62,184 nucleotides of DNA from Saprolegnia diclina VS20 (taxonomy: Eukaryota > Oomycota > Saprolegniomycetes > Saprolegniales > Saprolegniaceae). The translations under genes and the position numbers were made by a program. Location: the NCBI RefSeq assembly GCF_000281045.1, contig NW_008246130.1:33748-95931 (forward strand), read 5' to 3'. The notes under the pieces are model-generated. The model was not told where the DNA came from. It worked only from the letters and a program-made list of their open reading frames with translations, and searched no databases. Each line of letters starts with the position of its first letter. The stretch's first letter is position 1. Shown here one piece after another: positions 54,522 through 62,184 of the stretch.

Positions 54522-57139
54522 CTATTCCGATGTCTCCATCTTGGCGAGCACTTCCTTGGTGCTCTGCTTGAGGATCTTCTTGATGTCCTTTAGCACTTGA
54601 TTGCCGTCCAACGACACTTCATCTTCAAAGACGTCCTGGAACCGGAAGAAGATGTCGTTCACGACGTCCTTGAAGAGCTCGCCGACGTTCGCTGACGACG
54701 ACGACGGGCCTGACGACGTCAGCAGCTCTTGGGCTTCCCGGCGCAGCTCCTCGGCTTCCTCGAGGGCGGTCGCGGCCGCGTCTTCCTTGGCCGCGGCTGC
54801 CGCCAACCGTGCGTCGGTCGAGGCGCACGTCGCGCAGGCACCGTCCGGGAGGGGCCCGCCCGGCAAGTCGCGCAGTTGAGCCTCGAGCGCTTGAACCTAC
54901 CGCCCGAGTTGCAACGTTATCCTTTCGATATACAGATGTAGTACCTGGTCGGTGAGTGCGCGCACTTCCTGCTCGCGCGCCGAGGCCGTGAATGTTTGGA
55001 GCTCCTCGAGTTCGGTGATGCGCTGCATGCGAAGGCTCTTCTCGGCTTCGAGGTTGGCGACTTCAGCAGCGTGCGCGCTGTTGGCGGTCTTGAGCCGGGC
55101 CACGTCGGTCTGCAGCGCCTCGTAGTGGTCGCGGAGCTCGTCGTACGCGGCTTGGAGGTCGTTGTTCACAGGCGGAGCCGACCACGTGGCCTATACTCGT
55201 CTGAGCGGCACATACGGTATGTCATCGTGACACCTTTTCAGCCTCAAAGGCCGCATAGAGACCGTCGATCTCTTGTTTGTGGGTCTCGGCGGCCTGCGCC
55301 AACGCGCGCTCGAGGCTGAGCTTTTGCGAGTGGACTTCCGACTCGTGGAGCGACGTCAAGTTGGCGGTTTGCTTCTTGAGGAGGCCAACTTCTTGCTCGA
55401 GCATCGAGCGCGCCATTGTCTCGTGCTTGAGCGCCGTCTCGGCGCGGATGCGCGCGTCCTTCTCAAAGGTCAGCTCTTGTTCGCGTGTCTCCGAGTCGGC
55501 TACAGAGTCCCCTTAGCATATCTCGTCATATGGGCAACGTACACGTCGACTGCTGCTTTTGGTAAAACGCGTAGCGCAACTGCTGTACTTCTTGGTGCAA
55601 CCGGCTGGCTTGCGTGAGTGCCGCATCCCGCGCCGCGGCCAAGTTGGCGGCCTCGGCTTGCTGCAGCGAAAGCTGGTCCTTCCACTGCGCCTTCTCCGCG
55701 TGGAGCTTGGCGACCGCCCGCTGCGCTTCGTCGTACTTGGACTCGTAGCTCTGGAACTGCTGGTTTTGGAGGTTGAGCTGGCTCAAGAGTCGGTCGTTCT
55801 CGCCCACGAGCCGCTCGACACCGCGGAGGGTGCTCGTCGCATCGTTGAGGCCGAGAAGACTCGATGACGATGACGCGTTGGCATTCGGCGCAATGCGAAT
55901 CAAATGGTCGACCTTGGTGTGCAGTTCCATGAGCATGAGGTCGAGGGGCTTTCCGCCGGTCGCGACGGGCGGCGCCATGGCCCACGGTTGGTACCCGGCG
56001 GTCGGCGGCGGCATGTACGGAGATGCATACATACTCGGCGGCATCGCATACGGAGACCCATTCGATGGCGGCGGCATGCTGCTTTGCGCCGCCTCTTTTT
56101 TTAGTTCGGCGATCTTGGCTTCCATGTCCTTGAGGGCTTGGCGCTGCGTCTCGAGCGCCGACGTCGTGTCGTCCGCGTACGGCACGAGGTCCCGCGCGGG
56201 CGGCGCGCTCGTCGACGCCGGTGCCGGCGTTGGGTCAGCGGCGGGCGCAGGTGTCGAAGGGGCAGTTGCCCGACGGCGCGGCGGCGCCTCGTCACCTCGC
56301 TCCGACTTGATCTTGAGCACCTCGATCTGCAAGATGTACCAGTCCTTCCCATTGGTCTTTGCGGGCGGGGCCAGCAGGATGCGCGACCCGGCCTTCTTCA
56401 TGCCAAGCGTGCCTTCTTCCAGCGCAGCGATGCGCTCGGCCTTGTCGCCAATGCGGAACTTGCGCATGTCGCTTGTGGACGTCGCCTTCTCAAAGGGCGG
56501 GTACTTTGTCACGACGTCGAGCGGCGAGCAGCCCGCGTTGCCGACGATGCGCCAGACGCTAAAGGCGACACCGACCGTGTCGCCGTCAGCAATCACGCGG
56601 CCATCGATCGCCGAGAGCTCTTCCTTGGTGAGCGCATCGGCCGCGATCGCGCCAAACTGGCCTTGGCCCCAGATGCCCACGTGGATCTTTGTGAGGAAGA
56701 GCGTCCGAATGAACGACTGCGCATCGGTCTCGGATGCGAACCGCGCCGAGTAGTTGTCGCCGACCGCGTCGTACAGGTTGACGTACCCGTTGGCTTGCAG
56801 CGTCGCGCGGAAGGTCGTCGTGACGGGCGAGAGTGAGATCTGCTCCTTCTGCGTCTTGTAAAAGAGCACCGAGTACGTGGCATTGCTGCCGAGAATGACG
56901 CAGCCCACATTCGGGTAGCTCGCCGCATACTCCTTCTTGATGAGGTCGTACTTGTGGAGCTGGACGGCGGCGCTAAAGATAATGGTCGGCGCCTCGCCGC
57001 CCGACGAAGATGGCGCTGCCGCCGCCGGAGCCGCGGCCGCCTTGGTCGGCTCCTTGGGCGCGCTGTAGCGCAGCGCGTCGTTGCTGGCGTCGCCGCCCCC
57101 CGTCGTGAAGATTCCTTGCAGTCGCGCGCGGGCCTCCAT
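54522..57139 (-). CDS. FKBP15 (WAFL)-like protein 2
   Basis: Four exons, about 820 residues. It starts MEARARLQGIFTTGGG, then a short RYSAPKEPTK box that matches the start of animal FKBP15, which copy 1 lacks. Next come an EVH1-like part (VQLHKYDLIKKEY, NGYVNLYDAVGDNYSARF), a degenerate FKBP domain (VIADGDTVGVAFSVW, GMKKAGSRILLAPP), a Pro-rich linker, and a coiled coil through exons 2-4. The end repeats the family box FKDVVNDIFFRFQDVF with ILKQSTKEVLAKMETS. The small exons 2 and 3 join in frame with the coiled coil (SDSETREQELTFEKDAR; ATWSAPPVNNDLQAAYDEL). It is paralogous to the gene at 14.6-17.0 kb. Confidence 0.83.
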
Positions 57140-57193
57140 CGTGTCCGGCTTGTCCGGCTTGGAGGATGATGGTACTTGCCAAGTGACTTTTTT

Positions 57194-57213
57194 TCCGGAC
57201 ACGATCCGGATAT
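57194..57213. promoter_or_regulatory. Paired TCCGGA elements of FKBP15-like 2
   Basis: TCCGGA at 57194 and ATCCGGATAT at 57204-57213, 11 bp apart, 55-74 nt before ATG 57139. Confidence 0.5.
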
Positions 57214-58163
57214 TGTGATCCGCAAGATCTTGTTTTTGTGCATGTCAAAAGCGACCTGCTTGCGGGCGCGAACGCGGTCCTTCTTGTTCCAGGCTGTGCT
57301 GCGCTTGCCAATTTGTACAAGATAAGACTCAAGTCTTATTTCCCTTGATAAGACTCGACCATCAGCGCCTAATCCTCGTCCGTCTGAACGCATTTGGGGT
57401 TGATGCAAGCACTTCTGACCATCGCGACTCGCTCTGGGCCTCTTTAGAGTGCCTGGCTCCGTGACGGTATCTCTCCTCTTGACAATGCCACCGTCGTTGC
57501 CGACGGCCCTGTATAAAGTGTGCTCGTTTGGCTCTACACGGTAATAGCTGCACCCCGCATTTCGCCTCGTTCGCAGCCGTCCACACGACACCACCGACTC
57601 GACCACCTCGAGCACGGTGGATATATATATATAAAGGGTGCAAGGGCGAGGTTCATGAGCAAGCTCCAGCACACCAGCTTTCGTCGAATGGCTCGGTTTG
57701 CCGCCTTGGAGCCAGCGCCTCTTCGGCTTCACTTGTCGAGGCTGCTGGCAAGATACATTCGCTTGGACGTAACACCCTTCGCACCCCGAGGCTGGACGTC
57801 CACACATTTGTTGGTGCGCTGCCGACTACAAACGTTAGTAGGCTTTGTACGACATGTCTACTAAGGTAGCAGTAGTACACGTATGGCCACCGGGCGCTGC
57901 GACACGGACCCGTGTATGTCACCAGCGGTGTTCTTCGACAAAAGCGACAATGCAGTCGTCTTGCAGTACCTTGCACCAAGTGTCGCGACGACACGTCTCT
58001 TGCGGCGAGGGGCGTCGGACAGACTCGACGGAGGAGGAACGACAGTGAACTCGTGCTTCTTAATTCCTAGTCGAGGGCACGTAATTCCTAGTCGAAATAG
58101 CAATCGCCAGTAGGAGCGAGGGTGTGTTGCGCCACGTCTGCCGTTGCGTCGGTTTGGAGCGAG
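57214..58163. other. Intergenic
   Basis: About 950 nt between divergent genes. Contains the inverted repeat ATAAGACT..AGTCTTAT (57322-57339), a strong TATATATATATA run at about 57621-57633 and several unsupported open frames. A transcript starting after the TATA run cannot be excluded, but no protein was recognised. Confidence 0.4.
57321..57352. repeat. ATAAGACTC inverted and direct repeat
   Basis: ATAAGACT and AGTCTTAT pair across two bases, followed by another GATAAGACTC. Similar ATAAGACCC copies occur at 60604-60640. Confidence 0.5.
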
Positions 58164-58183
58164 TCCGGATGCGTATCCGGATA
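58164..58183. promoter_or_regulatory. Paired TATCCGGATA elements of the EF-hand gene
   Basis: TCCGGAT at 58164 and a perfect TATCCGGATA at 58174-58183, 12 bp apart, 43-62 nt before ATG 58226. Confidence 0.55.
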
Positions 58184-58225
58184 GGGTCGGAAGCCATGTG
58201 CAAGCCAAGTGACGCTGATATCGAG

Positions 58226-59209
58226 ATGGGTAACAAACAAGGGAAGCTCAAGCGCCGGTCCAAGGAGGAGACGGACCGCCCGAGCGCGACGGACTCGCTT
58301 CCGCGCGGAGGAAACGAGCGCAAGCGCTCGATCTTCTCCCGCGGCCAGGGCGCGCCCCCGCCGCCGCCGGCCTCGGCGCCCGTCCCCAGCCATGCGCCAC
58401 CGCCCATTGCGCCACCGCCCGTCTCCCTGCCGCCGCCACCGCCCGCCTCGGCGACCGGCGTCACACGCGTCCTCGAGGACAAGGTGGCCTTGCTGCGCCA
58501 GAAGGAAACGCTGTCGCTTGTCGAATGCACGCACTTTACGGCGAAAGAAATCGACTCGATCCGCGAGCACACGATGGGTCTTCTCGGGTATGGCTCGACG
58601 CCCGAGCTCCAGGACTCGAGCGTGATTCGCATCTCGAAGGAAGACTTTATGCGCTTCCTCGGCGTCTCGTCCAAGTCGCTCTTCCCGAACCGACTGTACG
58701 CGTTCTTTGCCACCAACGTGGCCGAAGAAGTATGCATGCACTTTTGTATCGCCACGTGGCTCATGGATGACATTAGCTCTCATTTGCTGACCTCGTCAAG
58801 GGCCTCTCGGTGCTGAGCCAAAAGGCAACGCGCGAAGAGAAGCTCCGCATGGCGTTCCAGTGGATGGACCCGCGTGGCGAAGGCTTCATCACACAGGAGA
58901 CGACGATGTCGATGCTCAAGTCGTGCTTGGAAGAGAGCAAGGGTACGGCCGCTCTCACGTCTTGTGTGGTCGCTCAGGAAGAGGATGTGCTTAGAGATCG
59001 GGCTCACGGACGACCAGATTGAAAAGCTCGTGCTAAGCACCTTCCATGAAGCCGACTCGGACAAGAACGGCACGATCGACTTCCAAGAGTACCAGGCGCT
59101 GGACGAGCGCCACCCGGGTTTGCTCAAGTTCCTGACGGTCGACACGTCGGGCGTGCTCAACCTCATGGACAAGACGAAGGAAGGCAACGGCAGCTTCATC
59201 ATGCATTGA
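58226..59209 (+). CDS. Myristoylated EF-hand calcium-binding protein
   Basis: Three exons, about 290 residues. The start MGNKQGKLKRRSKEE is an N-myristoylation signal plus basic patch, which favours this ATG over the one at 58196. A Pro-rich low-complexity linker (APPPPPASAPVPS, PPVSLPPPPPA) follows. The C-terminal half is a helical EF-hand module: FADLVKGLSVLSQKATREEK, loops DPRGEGFITQE (degenerate) and DSDKNGTIDFQEY (canonical). The last junction joins ESK to EIGLTDDQIEKLV. The layout resembles calcineurin B-like or NCS-type sensors, with one good loop. It should act at membranes in response to calcium (inference). Confidence 0.8.
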
Positions 59210-59383
59210 TGAATACAGTCCCGATGGATGCGGATAATGAACATATATGCAGCTGCCACTACTTTTTGTGCGAAAGGAGGACCGCCCTTGGACGCCTCTG
59301 CATGTAGGACCGAGCGCTTGGGTCTGTTAAGAGTAGAGTCAGCACAACAAGTTATAACATAGTGGATTGTGGGTCGTCTACGC

Positions 59384-60115
59384 TTACTTCTTGGCGGCCT
59401 TCTTGGCCTCGACCGGGAACGTGCCCGTCGTGCCGTAGAGGGCCAAGTACGCCTTCTGGCGCACAAGCAGGCTGTTGGAGATCGGGCTCTGCTGGATGCC
59501 ACGGCCCCACTTGTCAAAGGACGCCAAAGCGCTCGCGACGGGCGTAGCGACCGGGGCTGCCTTGGGGGCAGGCGTCGGCGCCGGGGCAGGCGTCGCGACT
59601 GGCGCCGGGATCGCCGGGCCGGGCACGGTCTTCTGCGGGACTTGCGACGTGACCAAAAAGTCAGCGGGCGCGACCGGGGCGTTCGTCGCCGGGTCGACCT
59701 TGACCTCCTCCTTCTTGGGCGGGATTTCCTCCGGCGACTTGGGCGCCGGCGTCGGAATCGCCGCCGCGTCCACGACGTAGTTGGCAAACGCGCCAACGTC
59801 ACCGGCGTCTTCGACCGTGATCATGATGGGCTGACCGACGTTGATACCTTCCGCACCCTCCGGCACCAAGATGCGCGCGAGGAACATATCGTCCTGGGCT
59901 TCGTAGTCGACGATGGCCTTGTCCGTCTCGATCTGGCAGATGATGTCGCCGGCCGAGATGGCGTCGCCTTCCTTCATGTTCCACTTGGCGAGGTTGCCCT
60001 GCTCCATCGTGGGCGAGAGCGCGGGCAGACCCACAAGCTCGTGAGCGGGGTACGTGGCGAAGCCACGGCGCAAGAAGGCAGCGCGGGAGGTCAGGCGGGC
60101 AGCACGGGCGAGCAT
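59384..60115 (-). CDS. Lipoyl-domain protein of the pyruvate dehydrogenase complex (E2/E3BP-like, short)
   Basis: Single exon, 243 residues. A mitochondrial presequence (MLARAARLTSRAAFLRRGFA) precedes a complete lipoyl domain: LPALSPTMEQGNLAKW, GDIICQIETDKAIVDYEAQD (lipoylated Lys in TDKA) and ILVPEGAEGINVGQPI. A Pro/Ala-rich flexible linker follows. The C-terminal part (KWGRGIQQSPISNSLLVRQK) is short and contains neither a recognisable E3-binding domain nor the E2 catalytic domain with its HxxxDG motif. In full-length E2/E3BP proteins these would follow. It resembles the N-terminal half of protein X. Two GATTGGCTRAAAT sites lie upstream. Confidence 0.85.
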   Translation of the reverse strand: MLARAARLTSRAAFLRRGFATYPAHELVGLPALSPTMEQGNLAKWNMKEGDAISAGDIICQIETDKAIVDYEAQDDMFLARILVPEGAEGINVGQPIMITVEDAGDVGAFANYVVDAAAIPTPAPKSPEEIPPKKEEVKVDPATNAPVAPADFLVTSQVPQKTVPGPAIPAPVATPAPAPTPAPKAAPVATPVASALASFDKWGRGIQQSPISNSLLVRQKAYLALYGTTGTFPVEAKKAAKK

Positions 60116-60245
60116 CGTCGGTCTCTGGACTCGGAGCAGAAAACAGTAGTGACCGCCAGCGCCCCAGGAACACCCTCAACGTCGCGCTGCGATGCCATTG
60201 GCTGAAATGCGCACTTAACCGACGCTGCGAAAATCCAGTGGCGGT

Positions 60246-60258
60246 ATTTTAGCCAATC
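60246..60258 (-). promoter_or_regulatory. CCAAT-type composite element (GATTGGCTAAAAT)
   Basis: Minus strand, about 131-143 nt upstream of the lipoyl-protein ATG. A weaker CATTGGCTGAAAT lies at 60196-60208 on the plus strand. Confidence 0.5.
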
Positions 60259-60603
60259 ATTGCGCTCGAGATATTGTGATGTGGGCTTTCTTTGAAGATG
60301 ACAGGAAGACACGCCCTTCATCCGAGCCCTTCGCATCGACGAGGTGCATCGAACGTCGAGCAAAGATGGCCTCAAGGACGTATTGGGCGTTTTCTATCTT
60401 AGATGGCAGCTGGAGCTCTGGCCAAGATGCATGGTTCGGGGTATATTAGCAAGGAGCGAGGGTCCTGACCAGGCCATTTGCGGTCGCGCAATCACCAACT
60501 GATGTTCATCATCGTCCACATCCTCCTCCTTTTACCGCAGCGTCATTTCCAGAGACATTGGACCTCACGTAGAAGCAAGACGAGGTCTTAATTGTTATAG
60601 CTT

Positions 60604-60640
60604 GGATAAGACCCAAGATATAAGACCCAGGATAAGACCC
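60604..60640. repeat. ATAAGACCC direct repeats
   Basis: Three copies of (G)ATAAGACCCA(A/G)GA. A related ATAAGACTC set lies at 57321-57352. Confidence 0.6.
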
Positions 60641-61023
60641 AAGAGTTTCAAGAGTTTCGAAAGCCTTCTCACGCCTAACCGCTGGTGCTATCGAGCGGTA
60701 GCCATTGTGCAAACACACCGTGGTACAGGAGAAGACATAGGACAATGACGTATCATGTACAAGAGAGTTACGAAAGTGATATCAAAATGTGTTAGTATCG
60801 GGTGGCTATCAGCATCGTGATTGGCTTAAATATTTTAGGCCTTTCGACCAATGCTCTATTCATCGTATATTCATTCGTGCACAAGTAGACAATGTCTGCC
60901 CTCTGATAGCCGAGTCAAGAAGAAATGATGGAAAACAACGTTCACAGGTTAGACTTATATAGGACGCGCGACAATGTTTGCGATGACACAGAGACGATTC
61001 AACGACCAATCACAACTCCAAGT

Positions 61024-61812
61024 CTAGTTGGCTTCGGTGCGGAGGCTCGACTTAGTGAGGTACGGCGCGATAAAGTCCTTGCCGTACGAGAGGCGCGAGT
61101 AGACACCCGGCTTGTTGGCCTGCGCACAGCCCTCGCCCCAGCTGACGACGCCGATCTGGACCTCCTTGCCGTTCTTGGTGGCCGTGAGCGGACCACCCGA
61201 GTCGCCCTGGCACGAGTCCTGGCCCTTGACGCCGCCCGCGCAGATCATGGACTCGTGGATGCCGTTGAGGTTCTTGGCGCACTGGTCGTTGGCCCAGACC
61301 TTGACGCCGACCTCGAGCAGCACCTTGGACTGCGCGCCGTTGGAGCGCGTGGTCCCCCAGCCGCGCACCTTGGCGACGACGCCCGGCGCGTTGGACGCGT
61401 CGTCGTCAAAGCTGAGCGTCACAGGCGTCTCCCTGCTCGCGCGCTCGAGCTCGAGGATGCCAAAGTCGTAGTGCATCTCGTCGCTCGTCCACTGCGGGTG
61501 CGCGATGGCCTTGACGACGCGGATGCGCTCGCCGTCGGCGCCACCCGACGTGTAGTGGGTGCCCACGGCCGCGTAGTCGATCGTGAACCCGGCAACGCAG
61601 TGGGCCGCCGTCAGCACGTACTTGGGCGCGATGAGCGTGCCACCGCAGCGGCTGCTGGACGTGGCCGACCCGCCGCGGAGACCGGTAATGTACTTGAACT
61701 GGCCGACGGGAACTTCGGTGCCGCCGACGATCTCGGGGTTGCCGCCTTCGGGGACGATGTCAGCGACGGCGGCCGCGGCGCAGAGCGCGAGGAGCGTGGT
61801 GTGGAGCTTCAT
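61024..61812 (-). CDS. Secreted trypsin-like serine protease
   Basis: Single exon, 262 residues. A signal peptide (MKLHTTLLALCAAAAVAD) is followed by a short propeptide and the activation site IVGGTEV. The catalytic triad is complete: His in LTAAHC, Asp in YDFGILEL, Ser in CQGDSGGP. Cys pairs fit the S1 fold, and the Asp six residues before the Ser (QDSCQGDSGGP) predicts trypsin-like specificity for Lys/Arg. Oomycetes secrete such proteases for nutrient release or host contact. With an intact triad it should be active rather than a GIP-type inhibitor. Confidence 0.93.
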   Translation of the reverse strand: MKLHTTLLALCAAAAVADIVPEGGNPEIVGGTEVPVGQFKYITGLRGGSATSSSRCGGTLIAPKYVLTAAHCVAGFTIDYAAVGTHYTSGGADGERIRVVKAIAHPQWTSDEMHYDFGILELERASRETPVTLSFDDDASNAPGVVAKVRGWGTTRSNGAQSKVLLEVGVKVWANDQCAKNLNGIHESMICAGGVKGQDSCQGDSGGPLTATKNGKEVQIGVVSWGEGCAQANKPGVYSRLSYGKDFIAPYLTKSSLRTEAN

Positions 61813-62184
61813 GGTGGTGGTGGTGACGAAATTGGAAATGGACTGGTGGAAAGAGGCCGCTGGTTTGGGTCGAGGTGGTCGAACTCAGACATGGAAGAGG
61901 TCGAACTCAGACTCATGGGTCGTACTGGTAGGGCTCAAACTCAGACTCGTGGGTCGTGAGCTGGTGTGGCTTGTAGGGCTAGGTTTATACCTGTTTGGAT
62001 CTATGACGGCGGCGTGACGATTACACATCACGACCATCTATAGACCTCATAGTACTACGGGTAGTAGCAACCTTTAGCGCGCGTCACACCAGTACCTGAT
62101 ATCAGGTCTGGGCCTAGAACGCGGTCTCAGATGCACCTGCGATCGGAATCTGGGTCACCACATGGTACGGAGCCGCCTGAATAC
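61813..62184. other. 5' flank of protease gene
   Basis: Contains three imperfect copies of a unit with (C/G)AACTCAGAC, two followed by GTGGGTCGT/ATGGGTCGT (61879-61965). No other gene seen. Confidence 0.45.

Larger units (their letters stand above)
60116..61023. other. Intergenic
   Basis: 908 nt. Holds CCAAT-type sites at 60196, 60246 (minus) and 60819, and ATAAGACCC direct repeats at 60604-60640. No gene supported. Confidence 0.45.

Noticed and set aside
57621-57864. TATA-like run followed by a 69-codon open frame
   Set aside because: No recognisable protein features and competing frames on both strands.

Overview
The window is nuclear DNA of an oomycete, most likely of the Saprolegnia/Achlya/Aphanomyces group. 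The genes are compact, GC-rich at third codon positions and split by many very short introns (about 40-65 nt) that usually start GTAC and end TAG. The gene set is eukaryotic: clathrin light chain, ORC6, MCM9, PIG-L, ribosomal protein eS7 and a Myb-binding protein 1A homologue. No rRNA, tRNA, CRISPR array or intact transposon was recognised. About 35 protein genes can be supported.

Layout. (1) 0.4-14.3 kb: one TMEM185-family membrane protein gene, one broken coding remnant, then five paralogous TRP-like channel genes (A on minus, B-E on plus). (2) 14.6-30.9 kb: mostly housekeeping. FKBP15-like 1, the GPI-anchor enzyme PIG-L, a VIPAS39/SPE-39-like protein with an inserted PH domain, a seven-TM protein, a 74-residue protein, MYBBP1A/POL5, a four-TM protein and ORC6. 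(3) 31.6-38.8 kb: two more TMEM185-family genes and two more TRP-like channels (F and G, divergent). (4) 38.9-44.5 kb: a tandem repeat, an SK-type potassium channel and MCM9. (5) 45.4-53.4 kb: a gene of unknown function, adenylosuccinate synthase, a WW plus B-box protein, a small membrane protein, a bacterial-type YnfA protein, eS7, a small basic protein and a short coiled-coil protein. (6) 54.0-61.8 kb: clathrin light chain, FKBP15-like 2, a myristoylated EF-hand protein, a lipoyl-domain protein of the pyruvate dehydrogenase complex, and a secreted trypsin-like protease.

The main biological theme is a lineage-specific channel family. Seven TRP-like channels share a three-exon design, a short N-terminal domain instead of ankyrin repeats, six TM segments and a C-terminal coiled coil. 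They sit next to TMEM185-family genes in two blocks about 17 kb apart, so the two families seem to have been duplicated together. Channels C and G share an almost identical pore-encoding tract, which suggests recent gene conversion. An SK channel follows the second block.

Two promoter words stand out. The palindrome TATCCGGATA, often in pairs, lies about 36-75 nt before the start codon of several unrelated genes (ORC6, SK channel, FKBP15-like 2, EF-hand protein, a small basic protein, clathrin light chain). A CCAAT-type composite, GATTGGYYRAAAWT, recurs before others (TMEM185 copies 1 and 3, the 74-residue gene, MYBBP1A, the F/G divergent promoter, adenylosuccinate synthase, the lipoyl protein). 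Exon structures were worked out by eye from frames, splice sites and paralogue comparison, with no transcript data.
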